Below are positions 1 through 9,064 of a DNA stretch of 36,316 nt, piece after piece. Every line of letters begins with the position of its first letter. Position 1 is the stretch's first letter. The stretch is taken from NCBI GenBank assembly GCA_018969405.1, contig JAGWYK010000020.1, forward strand, positions 1-36,316. Reading direction: 5' to 3'. The position numbers and the translations under genes were made by a program. The notes beneath the pieces were generated by a model, which saw only the letters and a program-made list of their open reading frames with translations, did no database searches and was not told where the DNA came from. This DNA is from Acidobacteriota bacterium. GTDB lineage: Bacteria; Actinomycetota; Acidimicrobiia; Acidimicrobiales; Acidimicrobilacustridaceae.

Positions 1-723
1 GGCGTGGGTGGTGTGGCGAACTACACCATCACCGATCCCGCCACCGGCGACTACGTGGCCTCGGTGTCCTGGCGGGCGCCGGCGCTCAACAACGTGATGT
101 ATCGCTACACCCCCGAGCAGGTCACACTCATCCTGCAGTACGGCCGCGGCTTCTCGCCCATGCCGGCCTGGGGTTCGCTCGGTGGCGGTCCGCTCACCGA
201 TCAGCAGCTCGCCGATGTCATCGAGTACCTGACCTCCATCCAGATCCCCGGCGATCAGTCCAAGGCCGAGGTCCAGGCCGAGCTCGACAAGACCTGTGCG
301 GCTGACGCCGCCGGCAACTGCACGCTGCCCGGTGGGGCCTACAAGACCCTCGGTGAGGCCGTCTTCAACCTCGGCTACGCCGACGGCTTCGCCGGTGGCT
401 CCTACTCCTGCGGGCGCTGTCACACCAAGGGCTGGTCCTACGGCCAAGCCCAGGTGGCCGGCGGTGGCGGCTTCGGCCCCAACCTCACCGGCGGCTCCGA
501 GATCCGCCAGTTCCCCACCGCGGCTCAGCAGATCGCCTTCGTCTCGGCCTATCCCAAGGCCGGGACCTCCTACGGCATCCAGGGTCTCTCCAGTGGCCGC
601 ATGGGCAGCTTCGGCGTCAACCCCAACGCCGTTGATCCCAAGACCGCCATCATGTCGCCCGATCAGGTCATGCTGACCCAGGAACAGATCGCGGCAGTCG
701 TCGCCTACGAGCGGAGCCTCTGA
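1..723 (+). CDS. Multi-haem c-type cytochrome, 3' part (gene starts before the window)
   Basis: The frame is open from base 1, so this is the C-terminal 240 residues or so of a longer protein. Two cytochrome c folds are suggested. The first is cut by the window edge and shows only its C-terminal half, with a likely axial Met in FSPMPAWG and the closing helix LTDQQLADVIEYL. The second holds a complete haem-binding CGRCH motif at 409-423, a candidate Met ligand in GRMGSFG and a C-terminal helix EQIAAVVAYERSL. Such proteins act outside the membrane as electron carriers or as domains of quinol-oxidising or oxidase complexes. The stop lies 2 nt before the next gene, which lies 3 nt before nuoA1, so it is probably in the same transcript. 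Haem number, signal peptide and exact partner cannot be judged from this fragment. Confidence 0.85.
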   Translation, partial: GVGGVANYTITDPATGDYVASVSWRAPALNNVMYRYTPEQVTLILQYGRGFSPMPAWGSLGGGPLTDQQLADVIEYLTSIQIPGDQSKAEVQAELDKTCAADAAGNCTLPGGAYKTLGEAVFNLGYADGFAGGSYSCGRCHTKGWSYGQAQVAGGGGFGPNLTGGSEIRQFPTAAQQIAFVSAYPKAGTSYGIQGLSSGRMGSFGVNPNAVDPKTAIMSPDQVMLTQEQIAAVVAYERSL

Positions 724-725
724 CC

Positions 726-1664
726 ATGCACCATCTCGAGATCCTCGCCGGCATCGCCTTCAACCCGGGCATCCGTGGCATCCTCGTCGTCGCCGTCGGC
801 GTCGCGGTGCTGATGGGCTCGGTCTACCTGCTGCTGGCCACCAACATCGGTTCCCGTCTCGGCCTGCTGGTGGCGCTCACCGGGCTGTTCGGCTGGATGG
901 TCATCCTCACGCTCATCTGGTGGATCACCCCGCCGGCCATCGGTCCCCGCGGCACCAACGGTTCCTGGAAACCGGTCGAGATCTATGAGAACAGCGGCGG
1001 TGTCCCCAAGACCGTCCAGGTCGGTGGGCTCATGGACCCCTCGGACCTGCCCTCGGCCGACCGCATCCTCGCCGACAACCCCGAACTCGCCGCCGAGTAC
1101 CCCAACGGCTTCGTGCTCTCCGATCTCAAGGCCAGCCATCCCGAGGTCGTGGCGGAGTACATCCAGAAGGAGAACATGAACGGCTGGAGCCTCGTGGCCT
1201 CCTCGGCCGCCGGCGAGTCCCAGGCCGCGGCCGATGTGGCCCTGGTCAACGCCGGCCTCTTCTCCGGACCCACCGCCTACAAGAAGCTCAACACCTGGGA
1301 GTACGGCGGCAAGCCCAAGCGTGAGGACGAGTGCGCGGACACCGACATGGTCTGCCGGGCCATCTACCGGGTGAAGATCGCCGCCACCTTCAAGCATCCC
1401 ACCCACTACGCCGTGGTGCAGGTGCAGAAGGTCGTGACCCAGGAGGCCAAGCCGGGCGAACCGCCGCCCCTGCCCAAGGTCGACACCTCCGCGCCGGTCT
1501 ACTCGGTCGTGCTGGTCCGCGATCTCGGCAACGTCCGTCTGATCCCGTTCCTGTACTTCCTCATCTCGTTGTCGCTGTTCATCATCTTCGCCTGGACCCT
1601 CCACAACCGTGAGAAGGTCCTGATGCGGAACAAGGCGTTGGCCGACGCCGCAAAGGGAGCCTGA
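726..1664 (+). CDS. Uncharacterised membrane protein between a cytochrome c gene and nuoA1 (312 aa)
   Basis: I do not recognise this family. Two hydrophobic segments lie near the N-terminus (about residues 17-38 and 45-67) and one near the C-terminus (about 272-291), followed by a basic tail (HNREKVLMRNK). By the positive-inside rule the tail is cytoplasmic, which would place the soluble middle part (about 70-265) outside the cell. That middle part contains two cysteines in CADTDMVC that could form a disulfide, and a Pro-rich stretch EPPPLP. No haem, iron-sulfur or nucleotide motif is visible. The ATG is 2 nt after the cytochrome gene and the stop 3 nt before nuoA1, so an operon link is strong. 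A role in anchoring the cytochrome or assembling a respiratory complex is inference only. Confidence 0.7.
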   Translation: MHHLEILAGIAFNPGIRGILVVAVGVAVLMGSVYLLLATNIGSRLGLLVALTGLFGWMVILTLIWWITPPAIGPRGTNGSWKPVEIYENSGGVPKTVQVGGLMDPSDLPSADRILADNPELAAEYPNGFVLSDLKASHPEVVAEYIQKENMNGWSLVASSAAGESQAAADVALVNAGLFSGPTAYKKLNTWEYGGKPKREDECADTDMVCRAIYRVKIAATFKHPTHYAVVQVQKVVTQEAKPGEPPPLPKVDTSAPVYSVVLVRDLGNVRLIPFLYFLISLSLFIIFAWTLHNREKVLMRNKALADAAKGA

Positions 1665-1667
1665 TCC

Positions 1668-2138
1668 ATGGGCCAGTACCTGCCGATCCTCGCCATGCTC
1701 GTGCTGGCCATCCTGTTCGCCGCCATCAGCATCGTGGTGTCGAAGGTGTTGGCTCCCCGTCGACCCTCGGCGGCCAAGGCCTCGCCCTATGAGTGCGGCA
1801 TCGTGCCCGGTCGCGATGTCCCCGAGCGCTTCCCGGTGAAGTTCTTCCTCGTCGCCATGATCTTCATCGTGTTCGACATCGAGGTGATCTTCCTGTTCCC
1901 GTTCGCCAACGTGTACCGCGAACTCGGTGGCTTCGGGATCGCCGCCATCGTCATCTTCTCCGCTGCGGTGTTCGAGTCGTTCGTGTACCTCATCAGCAAC
2001 GGCGCCCTCGACTGGGGTCCCATCAAGAACCTCCGCCGATCGGGCATCACCTCGCCCGCCCGCACCGCGACCTCCACGATCCGTCGTGTCGGCCTCGAGG
2101 GTCGGGAGCAGCTGGTGGCCGAGGGAGAGGCGGCCTGA
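1668..2138 (+). CDS. nuoA: NADH-quinone oxidoreductase subunit A, copy 1
   Basis: NuoA is a small membrane subunit of complex I that forms part of the quinone-channel entrance with NuoH and NuoJ. The 156-residue protein has three hydrophobic segments and the family signature [10 protein letters not shown] followed by [22 protein letters not shown]. It keeps the loop cysteine (YECG), the position that in mitochondrial ND3 reports the active/deactive transition. It is longer than the usual 115-135 residues because of a soluble C-terminal extension of roughly 35 residues, rich in Arg, Thr and Ser ([20 protein letters not shown]). Its stop codon shares one base with the nuoB1 start, so the two are translationally coupled. 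It opens the canonical 14-gene order. Confidence 0.95.
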   Translation: MGQYLPILAMLVLAILFAAISIVVSKVLAPRRPSAAKASPYECGIVPGRDVPERFPVKFFLVAMIFIVFDIEVIFLFPFANVYRELGGFGIAAIVIFSAAVFESFVYLISNGALDWGPIKNLRRSGITSPARTATSTIRRVGLEGREQLVAEGEAA

Positions 2139-2725
2139 TGTCACGGGAATCTCGTCCCGAGGGCGGTCTGCTCGACGCCGGACTCGAGGGGCTCAGTCAC
2201 AACTTCCTCACCGGCACGCTCGAGGAACTGGTCAAGTGGGCCCGGTCGCACAGCGTGATGCCGGCCACCTTCGGCCTCGCCTGCTGCGCCATCGAGATGA
2301 TGGCCGCCGGTGGTCCGCACTACGACCTGTCCCGGTACGGCATGGAGACCTTCCGGGCCTCCCCGCGGCAGGCTGATCTCATGATCGTGGCCGGCCGCGT
2401 GTCGCAGAAGATGGCGCCGGTGCTCCGGCAGATCTACGACCAGATGATGGAACCCAAGTGGGTCATCTCCATGGGCGTCTGCGCGTCCTCGGGCGGCATG
2501 TTCAACAACTACGCCATCGTCCAGGGCGTGGATCAGATCGTGCCCGTCGACGTCTATGCGCCGGGCTGTCCGCCCTCGCCCGAGACCCTCATGCACGCCA
2601 TCCTCACCCTGCACCAGCAGATCCGCGATGGCGAACTCACCCGACGTCCCGGTCACGGTGCCGGCATCGTCATCGAGCAGGTCGGTGCCCCCGGGTCGAC
2701 CCCCGTGGCGCTGGGACGGAACTGA
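2138..2725 (+). CDS. nuoB: NADH-quinone oxidoreductase subunit B, copy 1
   Basis: NuoB carries cluster N2, the last [4Fe-4S] centre before quinone, at the junction of the peripheral and membrane arms. The four ligands are all present: the tandem Cys49-Cys50 in [10 protein letters not shown], Cys115 in [11 protein letters not shown], and Cys144 in APGCPPSPE. The ATG at 2138 overlaps the nuoA1 stop by one base and gives a 195-residue protein. The open frame extends further upstream, but that part is out-of-frame nuoA1 sequence. The C-terminus is about 30 residues longer than the conserved core. The [11 protein letters not shown] form is the one usual in bacterial 14-subunit enzymes, unlike copy 2. 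Confidence 0.96.
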   Translation: MSRESRPEGGLLDAGLEGLSHNFLTGTLEELVKWARSHSVMPATFGLACCAIEMMAAGGPHYDLSRYGMETFRASPRQADLMIVAGRVSQKMAPVLRQIYDQMMEPKWVISMGVCASSGGMFNNYAIVQGVDQIVPVDVYAPGCPPSPETLMHAILTLHQQIRDGELTRRPGHGAGIVIEQVGAPGSTPVALGRN

Positions 2726-2727
2726 CC

Positions 2728-3267
2728 ATGACCGACGAAGCCGCCCAGGACGGAGCGGGCGCTGAGGGATCCGCAGCCACGCCCGCACCCGAGGAACTCT
2801 TCGGCGCTCCGCTGACCCGCTCCGGGGGTCAGCTCGTGCTCCATCCCAGCCGCGAGCAGTATCCGCTGCTGCTGCGCACCCTGCACGAGGCCGGCTACCT
2901 CTCGATCATCGACCTCACCGGGGTCGACTACCTGACCCATCCCGGTCGCAGCGGGCTGCCGGCCTCGGTGGCGCCGGAGCGCTTCGAGGTCGTCGTCAAC
3001 CTCATCAACCACCGAGAGCGCGCCCGACTCCGGCTCCGCCTCCAGATCCCCGCCGACGACGCTCGCCTCGCCAGCGCCATCGACCTGTACCCGGGCACCG
3101 AGGCCATGGAGCGCGAGACCTTCGACATGTTCGGCATCGAGTTCGACGGTCATCCCGACCTCACCCGCATCCTCATGCCCGAGGACTGGCCCGGCCACCC
3201 GCTCCGCAAGGACTACGACCCCGGCCGCATCCCCGTGCAGTTCAAGGGCGCCCCGGCCAACCGCTGA
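2728..3267 (+). CDS. nuoC: NADH-quinone oxidoreductase subunit C, copy 1
   Basis: NuoC is the 30-kDa structural subunit of the peripheral arm, packed on NuoD and without a cofactor. The 179-residue protein has an acidic, Ala-rich N-terminal tail of about 25 residues, then the family core. The 30-kDa signature is clear: [16 protein letters not shown], followed by [19 protein letters not shown]. The ATG at 2728 lies 2 nt after the nuoB1 stop; upstream in-frame codons lie inside nuoB1 and are not part of the gene. NuoC and NuoD are separate genes here, as in actinomycetes and Thermus, rather than fused as in E. coli. Confidence 0.95.
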   Translation: MTDEAAQDGAGAEGSAATPAPEELFGAPLTRSGGQLVLHPSREQYPLLLRTLHEAGYLSIIDLTGVDYLTHPGRSGLPASVAPERFEVVVNLINHRERARLRLRLQIPADDARLASAIDLYPGTEAMERETFDMFGIEFDGHPDLTRILMPEDWPGHPLRKDYDPGRIPVQFKGAPANR

Positions 3268-3272
3268 TCTCC

Positions 3273-4607
3273 ATGACCACCACCCACGACACCCCCACCA
3301 ATCTCGCCCAGACCGACGAGGGCGCCCAGGAGCTCACCAGTCGCGACGTCATCGCCGGCGCGGAACGGCTGCGTGAACTCGGCGCCGTGCTGCGTCTGTC
3401 GGAGGCCGAGGCGCTCGACGCCGAGCTCGCCCAGGCCCCGGACGAGGAGACGATGATCATCAACATGGGGCCGCAGCATCCGAGCACCCATGGTGTGCTC
3501 CGGTTGATGCTCGAGCTCCAGGGCGAGACCGTGCTGCGGTGCAAGCCCGTCATCGGCTACCTGCACACCGGCATGGAGCGCACCGGTGAGACCCTCACCT
3601 ATCTGCAGGGACCGACCAACGTCACCCGCATGGATTACGCCGCGCCGCTGTTCACCGAGCTGGCGTTCTCGCTCACCGTCGAGAAGCTCCTCGACATCGA
3701 GGTCCCCGAGCGGGCGGTCTGGATCCGCATGCTGATGACCGAGATGAACCGCATCTCCTCGCATCTGCTGTTCATGGCCACCAACGGCATGGACCTCGGT
3801 GCGGTGTCGATGATGCTCTACGGCTGGCGCGAGCGCGAGGAGGCCCTGCGGTTCCTGCAGGAGGTCACCGGGCTGCGCATGAACCACAACTACATCCGTC
3901 CCGGCGGTGTGGCGGCCGATCTCCCCGACGGATGGCGCGACGGTGTGCTCCGTCTGCTCGACATGCTCCCGCCCCGTCTCGCCGAGTACGACACGCTCAT
4001 GACCAACCAGCCGATCTGGCGCGAGCGCCTGCAGGGTGTTGGGGTCATCTCCGCCGAGGAGTGCCTCGCCCTCGGCGTCACCGGCCCGATCCTGCGCTCC
4101 ACCGGCTATGCCTGGGACCTCCGCCGCGACATGCCCTACCTCGCCTTCGACGAGGTGGACTTCGATGTGGTGGTGGGCTCCTACGGTGACTGCTTCGATC
4201 GCTTCGCCATCCGCCTCGCCGAGATCCGCGAGTCCATGAAGATCGTGCGCCAGTGCCTCGAGAAGATGCCCAAGGGCGACTACCGCATCCAGGACAAGAA
4301 GGTCACCCCACCGCCGCGGGCGCGCATCGACGAGTCGATGGAAGCGCTCATCCACCACTTCAAGATCTTCACCGAGGGCTTCAAGGTCCCCGAGGGTGAG
4401 GCCTATGTGTCCATCGAGTCACCGCGGGGCGAACTCGGCTGCTACATCGTCAGTGACGGGTCCTCGAACCCGTACCGCATGCATGTGCGGGCGCCCAGCT
4501 TCGTGAACCTCCAGACCCTTCCGCATCTGATGCACGGCAACCTCGTGGCCGACGCCGTGGCCATCATCTCCTCGGTGGATCCCATCCTCGGGGAGGTCGA
4601 TCGCTGA
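3273..4607 (+). CDS. nuoD: NADH-quinone oxidoreductase subunit D, copy 1
   Basis: NuoD is the 49-kDa subunit; with NuoB and NuoH it forms the quinone-reduction site. The protein has 444 residues, with about 60 N-terminal residues before the conserved core. The core begins MIINMGPQHPSTHGVLRL. His73 (the STHG histidine, Thermus Nqo4 His38) and Tyr122 in RMDY (Thermus Tyr87) are both present, so the quinone head-group site looks canonical. The loop after the first beta-sheet reads YLHTGMERTGE, with Thr99 where mitochondrial NDUFS2 has its methylated Arg85. The C-terminus DPILGEVDR is the standard ending. The stop overlaps the nuoE1 start by one base. Confidence 0.96.
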   Translation: MTTTHDTPTNLAQTDEGAQELTSRDVIAGAERLRELGAVLRLSEAEALDAELAQAPDEETMIINMGPQHPSTHGVLRLMLELQGETVLRCKPVIGYLHTGMERTGETLTYLQGPTNVTRMDYAAPLFTELAFSLTVEKLLDIEVPERAVWIRMLMTEMNRISSHLLFMATNGMDLGAVSMMLYGWREREEALRFLQEVTGLRMNHNYIRPGGVAADLPDGWRDGVLRLLDMLPPRLAEYDTLMTNQPIWRERLQGVGVISAEECLALGVTGPILRSTGYAWDLRRDMPYLAFDEVDFDVVVGSYGDCFDRFAIRLAEIRESMKIVRQCLEKMPKGDYRIQDKKVTPPPRARIDESMEALIHHFKIFTEGFKVPEGEAYVSIESPRGELGCYIVSDGSSNPYRMHVRAPSFVNLQTLPHLMHGNLVADAVAIISSVDPILGEVDR

Positions 4608-5221
4608 TGGCTCGTCTCACCCCCGACAACGTCGAGATCGCGCTCGAGATCATCGGTCGCTATCCCCGGCCCAAGTCCGCGCTCATCCCGCTGCTGCACC
4701 TCGCGCAGGAGCAGGACGGTCACGTCACCGACGAGGCCATGGCCCACATCGCCGAACTCGTCGGCGTGAGCGCCGCCGAGGTGCTCGGCACCGCCTCGTT
4801 CTACGAGATGTTCAAGTTCGAGCCCGTGGGCCGCTACATGGTGAACATCTGCACCAACATCTCCTGTCAGCTCATGGGCGGCGAGGAGCTGCTGGAGCAT
4901 GCCGAGCACACCCTCGGCATCCGCCCCGGCCAGACCACCGCCGACGGGTTGTTCACCATCGAGGACGTGGAGTGCATCGCGGCCTGCACCGAGGCCCCGT
5001 GCCTGCAGGTCAACTACCGCTACTTCCATCGCATCACCAACGAGGAGTTCGATCAGCTCGTCGCCGATCTCCGCGCCGGTGCTCGCAACGACATCCCGGC
5101 GCACGGCACCCTCGCCCGGGTGCGTCAGCGCATCCCCGTCGATCGTCGGGCCGGCGTCGTCACTCCCGAGGACACCGCCCAGCCGGTGTGGCTGGCCGGA
5201 TCGCAGGAGGCGAAGTCCTGA
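4607..5221 (+). CDS. nuoE: NADH-quinone oxidoreductase subunit E, copy 1
   Basis: NuoE is the 24-kDa thioredoxin-fold subunit of the NADH module and holds the [2Fe-2S] cluster N1a next to the flavin of NuoF. The 204-residue protein has the four ligands Cys82 and Cys87 (CTNISC) and Cys123 and Cys127 (CIAAC). The upstream helical part with LLHLAQEQDGHVTDEAM is also typical. The C-terminal 40 residues or so are basic and poorly conserved. The gene overlaps its neighbours by one base on both sides. There is no second copy of this gene in the window. Confidence 0.96.
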   Translation: MARLTPDNVEIALEIIGRYPRPKSALIPLLHLAQEQDGHVTDEAMAHIAELVGVSAAEVLGTASFYEMFKFEPVGRYMVNICTNISCQLMGGEELLEHAEHTLGIRPGQTTADGLFTIEDVECIAACTEAPCLQVNYRYFHRITNEEFDQLVADLRAGARNDIPAHGTLARVRQRIPVDRRAGVVTPEDTAQPVWLAGSQEAKS

Positions 5222-6567
5222 TGAGTTCCACCGAGGTCCCCCGCATCATCACGTCGCGTTTCGACTTCGACGACAGTCACACCCTCGCCCGCTATGAGGC
5301 CACCGGTGGTTACGGCGCCCTGCGCAAGGCCATCGCCATGGATCCCGCCGCGGTGGCCGAGGAGGTCCGCTCCGCCAGCCTGCTCGGTCGCGGTGGCGCC
5401 GGCTTCCCGGCCGGCGTCAAGTGGGGCCTCGCCCCCGCCGAGGTGTGGCCGCGCTATCTCGTGGTGAACGGCGACGAGTCCGAGCCCGGCACTTACAAGG
5501 ACCGGCTCCTCATGGAGCGCGATCCCCATCAGCTCATCGAGGGCGTGCTGCTCGCCTGCTACGCCATCGGCTGCGGCCAGGCGTTCCTCTATGTGCGCGG
5601 TGAGATGGCGCTGGCCCAGGAGCGCATCGCCGCGGCCCTCAACGAGGCCTATGCCGCCGGGTACGTCGGTCGCAACATCCTCGGTTCGTCGTTCTCGGTG
5701 GACGTGGTGCTCACCTGGGGTGCCGGTGCCTACATCGTGGGCGAGGAGACCGCGCTCATCGAGAGCCTCGAGGGCAACCGCGGCATGCCGCGCCTCAAGC
5801 CCCCGTTCTTCCCGGCGGCCAAGGGGCTCTACATGCAGCCCACCATCGTGAACAACGTCGAGACCCTCTCGAACCTCCCGTGGATCATCGACAACGGGGG
5901 AGCGGCCTTCGCCGCCCTCGGTGCCGAGACCTCCCGGGGCACCCGCATGTTCGCGGTCTCCGGTCATGTGAAGAACCCCGGTGTGTTCGAGGTCGAGTAC
6001 GGCGTCACCACCTTCCGGGATCTCATCTACTCGCCCCAGTACGCCGGTGGCATCCGCGACGACAACGCCATCAAGGCGTTCATCCCGGGTGGTGCTTCGG
6101 CTCCGTGGTTCTTCGAGGAGCACCTCGACCTTCCCCTCGAGAAGGTCACCGTCGATCGGGCCGGCTCAATGCTCGGCTCCGGTGCCATCGTCGTCATGGA
6201 CGAGACCACCGACGCCGTCAAGGCCTGCCTGCGGGTGGTGCGGTTCTTCGCCCGCGAGTCCTGCGGCAAGTGCACGCCGTGTCGTGAGGGGACCACCTGG
6301 CTCGAGAAGATCCTGCGACGCATCCTCGACGGGTACGGACGTCCCTCCGACCTCGCCCTGCTCATGGACGTCTGCGACAACATCTCGCCCGGGATCGCCT
6401 GGCCGCCCAAGCAGACCACCATCTGCCCGCTGGGCCCATCGGCCGTGTCGCCCATCGCCTCGGCCATCGAGCGCTTCCGCGACGAGTTCGAGGCCCGCAT
6501 CACCCAGGCCGACGAGAACCGCACCTCCGTGCCGGTCGCCTTCCCCAAGGCGGTGAGCCATGTCTGA
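5221..6567 (+). CDS. nuoF: NADH-quinone oxidoreductase subunit F, copy 1
   Basis: NuoF oxidises NADH, holds FMN and passes electrons to cluster N3. The ATG at 5221 overlaps the nuoE1 stop by one base and gives 448 residues, close to the usual length. Glycine-rich FMN/NADH elements are visible: GRGGAGFPAGVKW near residue 60 and NGDESEPGTYKDR near residue 85. The N3 [4Fe-4S] ligands are Cys348, Cys351 and Cys354 in CGKCTPCREGT, and Cys402 in TICPLG. The frame is open upstream of 5221, but that part lies within nuoE1. The gene overlaps nuoG1 by 8 nt. This is the only NADH-binding subunit gene in the window. Confidence 0.97.
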   Translation: MSSTEVPRIITSRFDFDDSHTLARYEATGGYGALRKAIAMDPAAVAEEVRSASLLGRGGAGFPAGVKWGLAPAEVWPRYLVVNGDESEPGTYKDRLLMERDPHQLIEGVLLACYAIGCGQAFLYVRGEMALAQERIAAALNEAYAAGYVGRNILGSSFSVDVVLTWGAGAYIVGEETALIESLEGNRGMPRLKPPFFPAAKGLYMQPTIVNNVETLSNLPWIIDNGGAAFAALGAETSRGTRMFAVSGHVKNPGVFEVEYGVTTFRDLIYSPQYAGGIRDDNAIKAFIPGGASAPWFFEEHLDLPLEKVTVDRAGSMLGSGAIVVMDETTDAVKACLRVVRFFARESCGKCTPCREGTTWLEKILRRILDGYGRPSDLALLMDVCDNISPGIAWPPKQTTICPLGPSAVSPIASAIERFRDEFEARITQADENRTSVPVAFPKAVSHV

Positions 6568-9064
6568 CACCGAAGCTCCCGCCGTGGACGGCGTCGTCGT
6601 CGAGATCAACGGCCATGAGGTCGTGGCCCGCAAGGGTGAGCTCCTCATCGACGCGGCCGAGCGTGCCGGCACCTACATCCCGCGGTTCTGCTACCACGAG
6701 CGCATGAAGCCGGTGGGTATGTGCCGGATGTGCCTCGTCGAGGTCGACTCCGGTCGCGGCCCGGCGCTGCAGCCCAGCTGCATGATCGAGTGCACCCCGG
6801 GCATGAAGGTCGACACCGAGTCCGAGATCACCAAGAAGGCCCAGGACGGTGTGCTGGAGTTCCTCCTGCTCAACCATCCGCTGGACTGCCCGGTCTGCGA
6901 CAAGGGCGGCGAATGCCCCTTGCAGGATCAGACCATGGCCTACGGCCCCGGCGAGAGCCGCATGGTCGAGGAGAAGCGCCACAAGGAGAAGCCGATCCCG
7001 ATCAGCGAGCTCGTGCTGCTCGACCGCGAGCGCTGCATCCTGTGCGATCGCTGCACGCGTTTCGCCAAGGAGGTGGCCGGTGATCCGCTGATCCACTTCA
7101 TCCATCGGGGCAACAACACCGAGGTCAACACCTTCCCCGACGAGCCCTTCGCCTCGTACTTCAGCGGCAACACCGTGCAGATCTGCCCGGTGGGTGCGCT
7201 CACCGCCAGCACCTACCGCTTCAAGGCCCGTCCCTGGGACCTCGAGACCACCGAGTCCACCTGTCAGGGCTGCTCGTTCGGGTGTCGCATCTCCATCGAC
7301 TCCTCCCGCGACCAGATCCAGCGCTTCAGCGGCGTCGACATCGATCCCGTGAACTGGGGCTGGCTCTGCGACAAGGGTCGGTTCTCCAGCGAGGCGGTCA
7401 ACGCCGCCGGTCGTCTCGGTGAACCGCTCCTGCGCACGGCCTCCGGTCTCGCTCCGGCCCGCTGGTCCGAGGCGCTCGCCGCTGCGGCTGCAGCGCTGTC
7501 GGCGGCCGATCCCGCCGCCATCGGGGTCATCGGCGGGGCCCGTCTCACCAACGAGGACGCCTACGCCTGGTCGAAGCTGTTCAAGGGCGTGCTCGGCACC
7601 GACAACGTCGATGCGCAGCTCGGCGACGGCCTCCCCGCCGAGGCGCTGCTGGGTCTGCCCCGCACCACCATCGACGATCTCTGCGCACCGGGCGGCACCG
7701 TGGTGCTGCTCGGCCCCGACCCCAAGGAGGAACTGCCGGTCCTGTTCCTCCGTCTGCGTCATGCCGTCGAGAACGACGGTGTCACGCTGCTCGAGATCTC
7801 GCCGCGCCGCTCGGGCATCTCCTCGCTGGCCGCCGTGTCGCTCCAGCCCCGGCCGGGTGAGACCGGCGAACTCCTGCGGGCCCTCACCGCCGGCACGGAG
7901 GCCGATCGCGACATCGCCGGCATCCCCGTCGATCGCGTCAACGCCATGCGCGCCCTGCTCGCGGCGGCTGCCGGTCCGGTCAAGGTCGTCCTCGGACGGT
8001 CCTCAGTCGGAGAGTCCGAGGCCGTCACCCTCGACGCCACCTCGGTCCTGCTCGCCGCCCGTCCCGACACGGTGTTCCTCCCGGCGGTCCGTCGGGCCAA
8101 CATCCACGGCGCCCTCGACATGGGTCTGGCCCCGGGTCTGCTGCCGGGCCGGGTCGGCCTCGATGCCGCCCGCGACTGGTTCGGCTCGCGCTGGCCCTCG
8201 GTGCCGGCTGCCCGCGGTCTCGACACCACCGGCATCCTCACCGCGGCGGCCGCCGGCCGTCTCGAGGTGCTCGTGCTGCTCGGCGCCGATCCGCTCGCCG
8301 ACTTCCCCGACGCCCGTCTGGCGGAACGGGCCATCGCCGGGGTCCGCACCATCATCAGCGTCGACACGTTGCTCAACACCACCAGCGAACGGGCCCACAT
8401 CGTGCTCGCGGCGGCCGGGTTCGCCGAGAAGGCCGGCACCACCACCAACCTCGAGGGACGGGTCAGCACGCTCTCCCAGCGGGTCACCCCGCCCGGCACC
8501 GCCCGTCCCGACTGGGTGCTGGCCACCGAGCTCGCCTCCCGGCTCGGGGCGGATCTCGGATTCGCCTCGCCGGCCGAGATCCTCGCCGAGATCAGCGCCG
8601 TGGTCCCGTCCCATCTGGGGCTGACCGCCGACCTCCTCGCCCAGGCCCCCGATGGCCTCGTCCTCCCGATCGGTGCGACATCCGGTCTGCCGGCCCCGGT
8701 CGCCTTCACGCCGACCCCGGCCGTCCCGGCCCCGCCGGTCGACGCCTACGCCTTCCGGCTCGTGGCCACTCGCAAGCTCTACGACCAGGGCACCATCGTG
8801 CAGGCCGGCCCGCATCTCTCCGGACTCGCGGCGGGGACCTCGGTCCGGGTCAACCCCTATGACTTCGACCGCATCGGCGTCGCCGCCGGCGGAACGGTGT
8901 CGGTGCGCTCGCCGCAGGCCACACTCGTCATGCCGATCCATGCCGATGCCGGCGTTCCCCGCGGCACCGCGGCGGTGGTGGTCAACCAGGCCGAACACCG
9001 TGTCGCCGAGCTGATGAACGTCGGCGATGTGATCTGTGAACTGCTGATCGAGACCACCTCATGA
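6560..9064 (+). CDS. nuoG: NADH-quinone oxidoreductase subunit G, copy 1
   Basis: NuoG is the 75-kDa subunit that wires NuoF to the N6/N2 clusters. The 834-residue protein begins with a [2Fe-2S] ferredoxin domain (Cys44, Cys55, Cys58, Cys74; cluster N1b). The His-Cys3 motif of N5 follows (His106, Cys110, Cys113, Cys119), then N4 (Cys159, Cys162, Cys165, Cys209). Cys235, Cys238, Cys242 and Cys270 supply the extra cluster N7 found in Thermus and E. coli but lost from mitochondria. The rest is a molybdopterin-oxidoreductase-like fold, Ala-rich and diverged, ending in a domain that resembles the dinucleotide-binding cap. In this family that region binds no molybdenum. It overlaps nuoH1 through ATGA. 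Confidence 0.96.
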   Translation: MSDTEAPAVDGVVVEINGHEVVARKGELLIDAAERAGTYIPRFCYHERMKPVGMCRMCLVEVDSGRGPALQPSCMIECTPGMKVDTESEITKKAQDGVLEFLLLNHPLDCPVCDKGGECPLQDQTMAYGPGESRMVEEKRHKEKPIPISELVLLDRERCILCDRCTRFAKEVAGDPLIHFIHRGNNTEVNTFPDEPFASYFSGNTVQICPVGALTASTYRFKARPWDLETTESTCQGCSFGCRISIDSSRDQIQRFSGVDIDPVNWGWLCDKGRFSSEAVNAAGRLGEPLLRTASGLAPARWSEALAAAAAALSAADPAAIGVIGGARLTNEDAYAWSKLFKGVLGTDNVDAQLGDGLPAEALLGLPRTTIDDLCAPGGTVVLLGPDPKEELPVLFLRLRHAVENDGVTLLEISPRRSGISSLAAVSLQPRPGETGELLRALTAGTEADRDIAGIPVDRVNAMRALLAAAAGPVKVVLGRSSVGESEAVTLDATSVLLAARPDTVFLPAVRRANIHGALDMGLAPGLLPGRVGLDAARDWFGSRWPSVPAARGLDTTGILTAAAAGRLEVLVLLGADPLADFPDARLAERAIAGVRTIISVDTLLNTTSERAHIVLAAAGFAEKAGTTTNLEGRVSTLSQRVTPPGTARPDWVLATELASRLGADLGFASPAEILAEISAVVPSHLGLTADLLAQAPDGLVLPIGATSGLPAPVAFTPTPAVPAPPVDAYAFRLVATRKLYDQGTIVQAGPHLSGLAAGTSVRVNPYDFDRIGVAAGGTVSVRSPQATLVMPIHADAGVPRGTAAVVVNQAEHRVAELMNVGDVICELLIETTS

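Noticed and set aside
705-2144. Long minus-strand frame opposite the 312-residue protein gene and nuoA1
   Set aside because: The product is compositionally biased and overlaps two well-supported plus-strand genes.
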